DNA of 7,248 bases from Ruminococcaceae bacterium UBA1691 (GCA_002320555.1 DCJV01000051.1:1-7248); one strand, 5' to 3'. Shown: positions 1 through 6,101, numbered from the stretch's first letter. Translations and numbers: made by a program. Notes: generated by a model not told the origin, from the sequence alone.

Positions 1-43
1 ACTTTAAAGGGAGCATATCAAAATCAAGGCCGCCGTTTCCCAT
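1..43 (-). CDS. Possible start of a further gene, cut by the left edge
   Basis: Five bases beyond the stop codon of the EF-G gene, an ATG (43-41) opens a frame that stays open to the edge and reads MGNGGLDFDMLPLK. The close spacing would fit a translationally coupled gene in the same minus-strand unit, and no terminator is visible between the two. There is no strong Shine-Dalgarno site ahead of it, only weak purine runs inside the last EF-G codons. Fourteen codons are too few to recognise a family, so this may be chance. Confidence 0.3.
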   Translation of the reverse strand, partial: MGNGGLDFDMLPLK

Positions 44-48
44 ATTAT

Positions 49-2115
49 TTATTCTTCAGCTTCCGCCTTGGCTTCTTCAATGACCTTCTGCGCCACATTC
101 GCCGGCGCTTCCTCATAGCGGGTAAATTCGAGCGAAAAATGCCCCCTGCCGTGCGTAACGGAGCGCAGTGTCGTTGCAAAATCCCCCATCTCGGCCATGG
201 GAACCTCAGCTACGATCTCCTGCATCTTATCCTCCGCCGGGCCCATGCCCAGCACGCGGCCGCGCCGCTTGGTGATATCGCCCATAATATCGCCCATCTT
301 TTCATCCGGCATGTAGGCCTTCAGCGTCCCGATCGGCTCGAGGATCACGGGATCTGCCTTTGGAATGCCGTTTTTATAGGCGATGGACGCCGCCGTTTTG
401 AAGGCCATTTCCGAGGAGTCCACCGGATGGTAAGAGCCATCATACAGCGTGGCCTTCACGCCGACCATTGGATACCCTGCCAGGACACCTTTCAGCACGC
501 TTTCACGCAAGCCCTTTTCCACAGCGGGGAAGAAATTCTTCGGCACGGAGCCGCCCACGACCTCCTCCGCAAATACGAGCTCGTCGCTATCGCAGGGCTC
601 GAAGCGGATAAAGACATCGCCGAACTGCCCGTGCCCGCCGGACTGCTTCTTATGGCGGCCCTGCACCTCCACGCGCTTTTTGATAGATTCGCGATATGCC
701 ACGCGCGGCACGCTCAGAGTAACGTCCACGCCGAATTTGGACTTGAGCTTGGAGACGATCACATCGAGATGCTGCTCCCCAAGGCCGGAGAGGATCTGTT
801 CATGCGTCTCATGATTGGTCTTGAAGGTGATGGTGGGATCCTCCTCCATCAGGCGGGCCAGCCCCGCGGCAACCTTCTCCTCCTCGCCCTTCTTCGTCAC
901 CTTGACCGCCATGCTCAGGCAGGGCTCCGGGAAGGAGACGGGCGCGAGCTTCAAAACCTGTTTCGGGCTGCACAGCGTGTCGCCCGTATGCATATTGGAA
1001 AGCTTCGTCACAACGCCGATATCGCCTGCGGCGATTTCCGAAATCTCATCCTGCTTGGCGCCGCGGACAGAGATGATTTTTCCCATGCGCTCGCTTTCTT
1101 CCGTACGGGCATTGAAGGCTGGGATATCCGCCGTGATCTTTCCGGAGACCACTTTAAAGAACGACATTTTTCCGACAAACGGGTCGGCAATCGTTTTAAA
1201 GCAGATCGCGGCAAGCGGACCATCTGCGTCGCAGGAGAGCTCTATTTCGTTTCCGTCCGCGTCCACCGCCTTCTCGCCTGCGCACTCGTAAGCGCGCGGT
1301 GCAATCTTTGACAGGCAGTCGAGCAGCTGGTCGACGCCCTCGGTCGTGTAGCCGGAGCAGGCGAAAACTGGATAGATCGAGCCGTCTGTCATACCGTTCT
1401 GCAGGCCGCGGATAATCTCCTCCTGCGTAAACTCCGCGCCGTCGAAAAATTTCTCCATCAGCTCGTCGTCTGTGGTGGCGACCGCTTCCTTGAGGAAATT
1501 GATCATCTCCTCGATGCGCGCATCCTGCGGGACGGGGATCTCCGCCGCCTTACCATTCTGATATGTAAAGGCCTTCTGCGCCATGAGGTTGACATATGCC
1601 TTCACCACGCCGCCCTCCATAAAAGGAACGACAATCGGGCAAAGCTGCGTCTCATGAACCTCCTTGAGGAAATCGAGCGTTTTATAGAAATCGGTATTCT
1701 CTGCGTCCACCTTCGTGATTGCAAACATCTTCGCAATCCCACGGGTATCCGCCGCCTTGAAAGCTTTTTCCGCGCCAACGTCGTATTTGCAACCGGCAGC
1801 CGTCGTAATCAGCACGCAGTCCGCCGCCCGGATGCCTTCGCTGACGCCGCCGGCAAAGTCAAACAGGCCGGGCGTGTCAATCAGGTTGATCTTGATGCCG
1901 TTCCACTCCAGCGGCGCGACCGCTGTGGAGACAGAGGCTCTGCGCTTCTTTTCTTCCCCGTCGTAATCGAGCACGGTGTTCCCATCCGCAACGCGGCCCA
2001 GGCGGTCCGTCGCTCCTGCCAGATAAAGCATGGCCTCCGCCAGCGTCGTCTTACCCCTTCCGCCATGGCCGGCAATCGCAATATTTCGGATATCCTTTGC
2101 ATGATAGGCTTTCAA
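49..2115 (-). CDS. fusA2: Elongation factor G-like translational GTPase (second-type EF-G)
   Basis: This is a 688-residue protein with the full EF-G layout, close to the usual ~690. It has a GTP-binding domain with P-loop GHGGRGKT (16-23), a switch-I-like RRASVST (58-64), DTPG (80-83) and TKVD (134-137). Domain II lies around 300-390, domain III includes LSGLGEQHLD (442-451), and domain IV holds QSGGHGQFGD (491-500) and the tip loop YDGSYHPVDSSE (558-569). The C-terminal domain V includes GDITKRRGRV (612-621). The family acts in the cytoplasm on the ribosome, in tRNA-mRNA translocation or recycling. It is a paralog rather than the main EF-G: the usual DTPGH reads DTPGL and the usual NKxD reads TKVD. 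No rpsL/rpsG/tuf neighbours are present. I chose the TTG at 2115-2113 because a near-perfect AAGGAGGAA (2130-2122) sits 6-8 bases upstream and the N-terminus MKAYHAKDIRNIA then fits the family. A GTG start at 2133 would add six residues encoded by the Shine-Dalgarno site itself. It has its own promoter near 2203-2231. Its precise role is not determinable from sequence. Confidence 0.93.
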   Translation of the reverse strand: MKAYHAKDIRNIAIAGHGGRGKTTLAEAMLYLAGATDRLGRVADGNTVLDYDGEEKKRRASVSTAVAPLEWNGIKINLIDTPGLFDFAGGVSEGIRAADCVLITTAAGCKYDVGAEKAFKAADTRGIAKMFAITKVDAENTDFYKTLDFLKEVHETQLCPIVVPFMEGGVVKAYVNLMAQKAFTYQNGKAAEIPVPQDARIEEMINFLKEAVATTDDELMEKFFDGAEFTQEEIIRGLQNGMTDGSIYPVFACSGYTTEGVDQLLDCLSKIAPRAYECAGEKAVDADGNEIELSCDADGPLAAICFKTIADPFVGKMSFFKVVSGKITADIPAFNARTEESERMGKIISVRGAKQDEISEIAAGDIGVVTKLSNMHTGDTLCSPKQVLKLAPVSFPEPCLSMAVKVTKKGEEEKVAAGLARLMEEDPTITFKTNHETHEQILSGLGEQHLDVIVSKLKSKFGVDVTLSVPRVAYRESIKKRVEVQGRHKKQSGGHGQFGDVFIRFEPCDSDELVFAEEVVGGSVPKNFFPAVEKGLRESVLKGVLAGYPMVGVKATLYDGSYHPVDSSEMAFKTAASIAYKNGIPKADPVILEPIGTLKAYMPDEKMGDIMGDITKRRGRVLGMGPAEDKMQEIVAEVPMAEMGDFATTLRSVTHGRGHFSLEFTRYEEAPANVAQKVIEEAKAEAEE

Positions 2116-2121
2116 ACCAAT

Positions 2122-2130
2122 TTCCTCCTT
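2122..2130 (-). promoter_or_regulatory. Strong Shine-Dalgarno site that decides the EF-G-like start
   Basis: On the minus strand this reads AAGGAGGAA, almost fully complementary to the 16S 3' end. It lies immediately after a GTG (2133-2131) and 6-8 bases before a TTG (2115-2113), both in the EF-G frame. Only the TTG has proper spacing, so the GTG at 2133 is unlikely to be the start. Confidence 0.85.
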
Positions 2131-2202
2131 CACGCCCTGCCCTTTTGGGACACAGCATATTTGTTATTCAAAACCAATAATATTTTTATGGTGTCACCGT
2201 GA

Positions 2203-2231
2203 ATTATAGCATAATTGATGATACAGTTCAA
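2203..2231 (-). promoter_or_regulatory. Sigma-A-type promoter of the EF-G-like gene
   Basis: On the minus strand there is a TTGAAC -35 box (2231-2226), a spacer of exactly 17 bases, and a perfect TATAAT -10 box (2208-2203) preceded by TGC, making it an extended -10. Just upstream of the -35 an uninterrupted A/T tract (2247-2232) resembles an UP element. The expected transcription start is near 2196, giving a leader of about 80 bases. All elements point to a strong constitutive promoter; no clear repressor operator is visible apart from the short odd palindrome GGTGACACC (2199-2191) at the predicted start. Confidence 0.85.
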
Positions 2232-2320
2232 TAAAAAAATTTTTGATTTCCCCAAAATGGCCACAACTGAAAAAATCCTGTTTACTTGTCCAAATCTCCC
2301 CTGCTGTTTTTATGCAAGAT

Positions 2321-2350
2321 AACGGTTTATTCCCATAAACAAACGCCGTT
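2321..2350. repeat. Imperfect inverted repeat in the S1 / EF-G spacer
   Basis: GTTTAT (2325-2330) and ATAAAC (2335-2340) form a perfect 6-bp stem with a TCCC loop. The outer arms AACG (2321-2324) and CGTT (2347-2350) extend it across a 6-base bulge. It lies between the S1 terminator and the EF-G promoter. No T-run follows on either strand, so it is not a standard terminator. It could be a protein-binding site or chance structure in AT-rich DNA. Confidence 0.35.
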
Positions 2351-2376
2351 TCGCCCTTTCCTCGGCCATACTATAC

Positions 2377-2425
2377 AAAAATCCGTTCCTCAGTAACCGC
2401 AATGGTTTTCCGGAAACGGATTTTT
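2377..2425 (-). terminator. Intrinsic terminator of the S1-domain gene
   Basis: AAAAATCCGTT (2377-2387) and AACGGATTTTT (2415-2425) are perfect 11-bp complements, extended by a CC/GG pair across a one-base bulge. On the minus strand the stem ends in TTTTTGT. It begins 14 bases after the S1 stop codon. The loop holds a secondary AACC/GGTT hairpin. Because A and T runs flank both sides it could work in either direction, but only minus-strand genes are present to use it. Confidence 0.75.
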
Positions 2426-2438
2426 AAAACAGGCAGCG

Positions 2439-3380
2439 CTACTCCTCCTGCGCAGGCGGGAAGAAGCTCTCAACCACCTTCGGACAGCAGTCGGGAGAAT
2501 ACACCCAATGATCGATGTAATCGCTGTCCGTATAATAAGTAACAGAGGGTGGCGGGTATTCCGCATCAAAGGCGTCCACAATGATGAGCTTGATTTTCAT
2601 GCGTTCCGGGATCAGGCTCTTGATATAAACGCTCGCATGCTGGCCCGCATATACACCCTGCACGTATTCTGCAAGCCCCGCGAGATTCGGCGTCAGCTCC
2701 ACGAAAACGCCGTACTTTTCCACAGAGCGGATAATCCCCGGCACCGTTTCCCCCGCCTTGAACTGGGCTGCATTCTGCTCCCAGGTGCCAAGCAGTTCCT
2801 TATGAGTGAGGGTGATCCGCCCGTTTTCATCGATGCCCTTGACAAGGGCGCGGATATCCTCGCCGGTACGGAATCGCTCAGACGGATGCGGGATCCGTGA
2901 GACGGAAATGCTGTCGATCGGCATCAGCGCGCTCAAACCCGCTCCGATATCGCAGAATACGCCGAATCCCTCCATATGGGAAACGCGGGCGTCGATCACC
3001 TCGCCGGGTGTCAGATTGGCCACGTCGGTCTCCATGCATTCCAGCTGTACGCTGCGGCGGCTTAGAATGGCCGAGGTGCGGCCCAGGGCATCTGCATCAA
3101 AGCCTGTAATGCGAAACATGACCGGCTTATTAACCCGCGAGATAATTGCAATGTCCCGCACCTTTCCCTCTTCGATTCCTACAGCGGCCTCTTCGCGCGG
3201 GATTATCCCCTCCATGCAGCCGAGATCAACATGCAGATTGTGATCCTTATCGCACAGCAGAGCGCGCGCTTCCAAAATTCTGCCCTCAAAATAGGCGTCG
3301 CGCAGCGCGGCGGAGGATGCAAACGCAGCGCGGTTCTCCGGTGTGTCCATCAGCCAGCCTTCCGGCTTAAAATGTTTCAT
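2439..3380 (-). CDS. S1 RNA-binding domain protein (clostridial ribosomal S1-like)
   Basis: The protein has 313 residues and three S1-type OB folds by eye. The first (about 33-110) is degenerate. The second (about 124-194) has typical S1 features: GEVIDARVSHMEGFGVFCDI, then LMPIDSI and a closing ITLTHKEL. The third (about 209-270) begins AGETVPGIIRSVEKYGVFVEL. The protein then ends in an unusual tail (about 274-313) rich in Tyr, Pro and acidic residues with a Cys-Cys pair (298-299). Such proteins bind single-stranded RNA; in Clostridia they are often annotated as S1-like, but this one is shorter than full six-domain ribosomal protein S1 and its target is unknown. I prefer ATG 3380 (MKHFKPEGWL) over ATG 3392 because the latter begins only 3 bases after a stable hairpin and has no spaced ribosome site, while GGGTGGGA precedes 3380. 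Transcription is divergent from the prfA cluster and ends at a terminator 14 bases downstream. The stop codon is TAG. Confidence 0.88.
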   Translation of the reverse strand: MKHFKPEGWLMDTPENRAAFASSAALRDAYFEGRILEARALLCDKDHNLHVDLGCMEGIIPREEAAVGIEEGKVRDIAIISRVNKPVMFRITGFDADALGRTSAILSRRSVQLECMETDVANLTPGEVIDARVSHMEGFGVFCDIGAGLSALMPIDSISVSRIPHPSERFRTGEDIRALVKGIDENGRITLTHKELLGTWEQNAAQFKAGETVPGIIRSVEKYGVFVELTPNLAGLAEYVQGVYAGQHASVYIKSLIPERMKIKLIIVDAFDAEYPPPSVTYYTDSDYIDHWVYSPDCCPKVVESFFPPAQEE

Positions 3381-3395
3381 TTTCCCACCCATTCC

Positions 3396-3410
3396 GCCGC
3401 TTGAAGCGGC
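3396..3410. repeat. Inverted repeat just upstream of the S1-domain gene
   Basis: GCCGC (3396-3400) and GCGGC (3406-3410) flank TTGAA; the whole 15 bases are symmetric except for the central base. On the minus strand it sits 15 bases upstream of the chosen start at 3380 and could affect access to the ribosome site. On the plus strand it is followed by CTCTTTTTCTC, which makes it look like a terminator facing the prfA side. Confidence 0.5.
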
Positions 3411-3420
3411 CTCTTTTTCT

Positions 3421-3450
3421 CATGCCTTGCATTGCCCTGCATTGACCTAC
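3421..3450. repeat. Three imperfect 10-base tandem repeats in the divergent promoter region
   Basis: Consecutive 10-base units read CATGCCTTGC, ATTGCCCTGC and ATTGACCTAC; the second and third differ at two positions and the first differs from the second at three. The period equals roughly one helical turn. They lie between the S1 gene start and the promoter of the DUF951-prfA cluster. They may be stacked regulator sites or simple slippage products. Confidence 0.4.
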
Positions 3451-3563
3451 ACATCCATCTGCGGGCGCCAGCATTTCGCCGCGGCGCATTGGCCCGAAGG
3501 GCGCAAATACGGCCGGCTACGTTGCTATATATATGGGAAACGCTTTTTTTTCATGCCCCTTTG

Positions 3564-3572
3564 TGGTATAAT
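3564..3572 (+). promoter_or_regulatory. Extended -10 promoter of the DUF951-prfA cluster
   Basis: TGGTATAAT provides a perfect TATAAT box (3567-3572) with the extended TGn element. The position 17 bases upstream is a run of T (3544-3549) with no good -35 match, so the extended -10 probably compensates. Transcription would begin near 3579, giving a leader of about 37 bases before the start at 3617. No comparable promoter was found for the S1 gene on the other strand; only weak AT-rich candidates lie around 3525-3575. Confidence 0.7.
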
Positions 3573-3603
3573 ATTTACCATATCACTTCATTTTGGTCCG
3601 GCT

Positions 3604-3608
3604 GGAGG
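3604..3608 (+). promoter_or_regulatory. Shine-Dalgarno site deciding the DUF951 start
   Basis: GGAGG lies 2 bases from ATG 3611 but 8 bases from ATG 3617. The spacing favours 3617, which also gives the family-typical N-terminus MDVRPGDI. Confidence 0.7.
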
Positions 3609-3616
3609 CGATGAGA

Positions 3617-3823
3617 ATGGACGTCAGGCCCGGGGACATCCTGGTCATGAAAAAAGAACACCCCTGTAAAAACAAAGAATTTCTCGTTCTCCGCGCAGGG
3701 ATGGATTTCCGCATCCGCTGCACAAAATGCGGGCGCGAAGTGATGGTGCCGCGCGTCAAGATCGAAAAAAACATCAAAAAAATCCTTCGGGAAGGCTCTG
3801 CCGCACCGGAGGCGGAGACCTAG
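3617..3823 (+). CDS. DUF951 family protein
   Basis: This is a 68-residue protein whose full length matches the DUF951 family, small proteins common in Bacillota with no established function. Visible hallmarks are the N-terminal PGDILVMKKEHPC (5-17), then FLVLRAGMDFRIRC (22-35), the pair CTKC (35-38), and VMVPR (42-46) leading into a Lys-rich region KIEKNIKKIL (48-57). Cys17, Cys35 and Cys38, perhaps with His15, could bind a metal as a small zinc-ribbon-like fold; this is inference. The basic C-terminal part would suit nucleic acid binding, also unproven. In-frame ATG 3611 and TTG 3593 are possible earlier starts but have worse ribosome-site spacing. It is the first gene after the promoter at 3567 and is separated from prfA by 130 bases holding a hairpin that begins on its TAG stop codon. 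Confidence 0.88.
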   Translation: MDVRPGDILVMKKEHPCKNKEFLVLRAGMDFRIRCTKCGREVMVPRVKIEKNIKKILREGSAAPEAET

Positions 3824-3857
3824 CGTATATTTTGTTGTGTAAACAAAGAAGATACGC
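3823..3857 (+). other. Nested inverted repeat at the DUF951 stop, ahead of prfA
   Basis: GCGTAT (3823-3828) pairs with ATACGC (3852-3857), and inside it TTTGTT (3831-3836) pairs with AACAAA (3842-3847) around a GTGTA loop, with a small AT/GAAG internal loop. The first base of the outer arm is the last base of the DUF951 stop codon. No T-run follows, so it is not a standard terminator. A weaker hairpin CTCTT/AAGAG (3871-3885) follows. It may be an RNA-processing or attenuation element controlling the DUF951/prfA ratio; this is inference. Confidence 0.45.
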
Positions 3858-3953
3858 AGAAAGCTTTGCGCTCTTTGGCGAAGAGAAGGGTTAAATTGCC
3901 ACTTTGCCGGAACGGTTCAAGGCTCTCCCCGCAGAAAAAGGATGGTTATCGCG

Positions 3954-5030
3954 ATGCTTGACAAACTGGAAAACGTAGAAAAACGCTATGAAGAAGTCAA
4001 CCTCCGGCTGTGTGAACCGGAGATCGTCTCCGATCAGGCGCAATATAAAAAGCTCATGCAGGAGGCAAAGCACCTGGCCCCGATCGTGGAAAAATACCGC
4101 GCATTTAAGGCGGCACGCGGCACCTTTCAGGAGGCGAAGGCGTTGCTCGACGCGGGTGGGCTCGACAAGGATTTTCACGAAATGGTGTTTGATGAGCTTG
4201 AGGCCGCCCGATCCGAAATGGAACGGACACAGGAGGAGCTGAAGGTCCTGCTGCTCCCCCGCGATCCAAACGACGATAAAAACGTTATCGTAGAGATCCG
4301 CGGCGGCGCGGGCGGGGAAGAGGCCGCGCTGTTTGCAGGCTCCCTTTTCCGCATGTATTCCATGTATGCTGAGGCAAAAGGCTGGAAATCAGAAATTCTC
4401 AGCGCGAATGAGACGGAGCTCGGCGGCTTTAAGGAAATCAGCTTCATGATCGAAGGCGAAGGGGCTTATTCCCGCCTGAAATTTGAAAGCGGCGTGCACC
4501 GCGTCCAGCGTGTGCCGGAGACGGAGTCGCAGGGCCGCATCCACACTTCAACCGTTACGGTGGCCGTCCTTCCGGAGGCTGAGGAGGTCGATGTGGAAAT
4601 CAATCCCGCCGATCTGCAGATCGACACCTACCGCTCCGGCGGCGCGGGCGGCCAGCATGTCAATAAGACGGAGTCCGCCATCCGCATCACGCATCTGCCC
4701 ACCGGCACGGTCGTCGAATGCCAGGATGAGCGCAGCCAGTATAAAAATAAGGATCGCGCGATGAAGATTTTGCGTTCCCGTATTTTAGAGGCGGAACGCG
4801 AAAAGCAACATGCCGCCATTGCGGGCGAGCGCCGTGCGCAGGTCGGCACGGGCGACCGCAGCGAGCGCATCCGCACCTATAATTTCCCGCAGGGCCGCGT
4901 CAGCGATCACCGGATTGGTTTGACCCTCTATAAGATCGAGCAGATTCTGGACGGCGCGCTTGATGAAATCATTGACGCGCTTATCACTGCGGATACAGCG
5001 GAAAAGCTCAAGGCGGAAAGCGAAGCATAG
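3954..5030 (+). CDS. prfA: Peptide chain release factor 1 (RF1)
   Basis: RF1 recognises UAA and UAG stop codons in the ribosomal A site and triggers release of the finished protein. At 358 residues it has the normal family length. Visible features are a helical N-terminal domain (1-100), the domain-2 signature EIRGGAGGEEAALFA (114-128), the stop-codon-reading tripeptide PET (188-190, the PxT motif that marks RF1 rather than the SPF of RF2), and the catalytic GGQ (232-234) within YRSGGAGGQHVNKTESA. A C-terminal domain including TYNFPQGRVSDHRIGLTL follows. I chose ATG 3954 (MLDKLENVEKRY, family-typical) over in-frame ATG 3942, which overlaps its only ribosome site AAAGGA (3937-3942). The gene is followed 30 bases later by tsaC. 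No prmC, the methyltransferase that modifies the GGQ glutamine, is adjacent. The gene itself ends in TAG, a codon only RF1 reads. Confidence 0.98.
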   Translation: MLDKLENVEKRYEEVNLRLCEPEIVSDQAQYKKLMQEAKHLAPIVEKYRAFKAARGTFQEAKALLDAGGLDKDFHEMVFDELEAARSEMERTQEELKVLLLPRDPNDDKNVIVEIRGGAGGEEAALFAGSLFRMYSMYAEAKGWKSEILSANETELGGFKEISFMIEGEGAYSRLKFESGVHRVQRVPETESQGRIHTSTVTVAVLPEAEEVDVEINPADLQIDTYRSGGAGGQHVNKTESAIRITHLPTGTVVECQDERSQYKNKDRAMKILRSRILEAEREKQHAAIAGERRAQVGTGDRSERIRTYNFPQGRVSDHRIGLTLYKIEQILDGALDEIIDALITADTAEKLKAESEA

Positions 5031-5060
5031 TCTCCGCCGCCGGAAAGGAATAGACATTGC

Positions 5061-6086
5061 ATGCAAACCAGGCTTTATCAGATTACACCGGATAATACAA
5101 TCGTGCTTCAGGAAATTGGCGCCATCCTTCGGAGCGGTGGCCTTGTCGGCATCCCGACGGAGACCGTCTACGGCCTTGCCGCCAATGCCCTTGACGGCCC
5201 TGCGGTGGCAAAGATTTTCTGGGCAAAGGGACGCCCGCAGGACAATCCCCTGATCGTCCATATCTCCGAATTTTCTCAGATTTATACGCTGGTCAGAGAG
5301 GTTCCCTCACAGGCGGTCGCGCTCGCTCGCGCATACTGGCCGGGGCCGCTGACCATCATTCTCCCAAAATCCCCCTCGATTCCGGACGAGGTCAGTGCAG
5401 GGCTCGACACGGTCGCCGTGCGCATGCCCTCCCACCCGCTCGCACGTGCGATCATCCGTGCGGCAGGCGTTGTGCTAGCTGCGCCCTCAGCCAATCTCTC
5501 GGGCAGCCCAAGCCCTACCACGGCACAGCATGTGCTCGACGATATGGCCGGGCGCATCGACGCTGTTGTGGACGGCGGCCCCTGCGAGGTCGGCGTGGAA
5601 TCGACGGTTGTCACACTCGCTGCAGAGCGGCCCAGGCTCCTGCGGCCGGGTGGCATTACGCTGGAAAAGCTTCGTGCCATCCTCGGCGAGGTCGACGTCG
5701 ACCGGGCCGTGGAGGAGCAGCTCGCCGCCGGAGAGAAGGCATCCTCGCCCGGCATGAAATATAAGCACTACGCGCCAAAGGCGCATGTTGTCATCGTCCG
5801 CGGCCCGTTTTCCCGTTACGCAGAGTACGTCAACGCCCATGCTGGCGCAGATATCGCCGCCCTGTGCTATGAGGGAGAGGAGGCCGCGCTGCAGGTGCGC
5901 GCATTTCCCTGTGGCAGGCGGGACGATCCTTCCTCTCAGGCGCAGCATTTGTTCGATACGCTGCGCGCACTCGATGGGATGAAAATCAAAACCGCCTATG
6001 CACGCTGTCCGGAAAAGGACGGCGTGGGCCTTGCGGTCTATAACCGTCTGCTGCGTGCCGCCGCATTTGAAATCGTTGATGTGTAA
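5061..6086 (+). CDS. tsaC: L-threonylcarbamoyladenylate synthase (Sua5/YwlC type)
   Basis: The enzyme makes threonylcarbamoyl-AMP from threonine, bicarbonate and ATP, the first step of the universal t6A37 modification of tRNAs that read ANN codons; the Tsa complex then transfers the group. The protein has 341 residues, matching the long Sua5/YwlC form rather than the short TsaC of E. coli. The YrdC-like catalytic domain (about 10-200) carries PTETVYGLA (32-40), KGRPQDNPL (56-64), PSANLSG (142-148) and VESTVV (179-184). A linker with SPGMKYKHYAP (229-239), which in this family folds over the active site, joins the C-terminal Sua5 domain (about 240-341). AAAGGA (5044-5049) precedes the ATG by 11 bases. 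It sits 30 bases after prfA and is clearly co-directional; B. subtilis also has ywlC near prfA. The stop codon is TAA. Confidence 0.96.
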   Translation: MQTRLYQITPDNTIVLQEIGAILRSGGLVGIPTETVYGLAANALDGPAVAKIFWAKGRPQDNPLIVHISEFSQIYTLVREVPSQAVALARAYWPGPLTIILPKSPSIPDEVSAGLDTVAVRMPSHPLARAIIRAAGVVLAAPSANLSGSPSPTTAQHVLDDMAGRIDAVVDGGPCEVGVESTVVTLAAERPRLLRPGGITLEKLRAILGEVDVDRAVEEQLAAGEKASSPGMKYKHYAPKAHVVIVRGPFSRYAEYVNAHAGADIAALCYEGEEAALQVRAFPCGRRDDPSSQAQHLFDTLRALDGMKIKTAYARCPEKDGVGLAVYNRLLRAAAFEIVDV

Positions 6087-6101
6087 GGAAGCGATTTTTT
6101 G

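Larger units (their letters stand above)
2116..2438 (-). other. Non-coding spacer between the S1 gene and the EF-G-like gene
   Basis: This 323-base stretch is far richer in A+T than its surroundings and holds no convincing gene. In minus-strand order it contains the intrinsic terminator of the S1 gene (2425-2377), an inverted repeat (2350-2321) and about 70 bases with nothing recognised. These are followed by an A/T tract (2247-2232), the EF-G promoter (2231-2203) and a leader of about 80 bases ending in the Shine-Dalgarno site. In the leader, GACAC (2195-2191) can pair with GTGTC (2153-2149), and CCCAAAAGGG (2149-2140) can form a small hairpin just before the ribosome site. I recognise no known riboswitch. 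Confidence 0.7.

Noticed and set aside
139..1311. 390-codon plus-strand open frame antisense to the EF-G gene
   Set aside because: It lies wholly inside the well-supported EF-G gene; the translation is rich in His, Arg and Leu without family motifs, as expected of a GC-rich shadow frame.
1654..2202. 182-codon plus-strand frame extending past the EF-G start
   Set aside because: It is antisense to the GTPase domain, and its end crosses the EF-G leader and promoter; the protein has no recognisable features.
2250..2320. Possible riboswitch or small RNA in the S1 / EF-G spacer
   Set aside because: It lies upstream of the predicted transcription start, shows no conserved aptamer pattern that I recognise, and has no terminator of its own.
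3481..3512. GC-rich stretch with GGCCCGAAGGGC and nearby GGCGCC arms
   Set aside because: The possible stems are short and compete with one another, and no T-run follows; it was not distinctive enough to call a regulatory RNA.
3343..3669. Plus-strand frame across the divergent promoter region
   Set aside because: It overlaps the S1 start, the promoter at 3567 and the DUF951 start, has no Shine-Dalgarno site, and shows no protein family features.
5057..5066. Perfect palindrome TTGCATGCAA over the tsaC start codon
   Set aside because: Ten bases of symmetry containing ATG arise easily by chance, and there is no promoter next to it that an operator could control.
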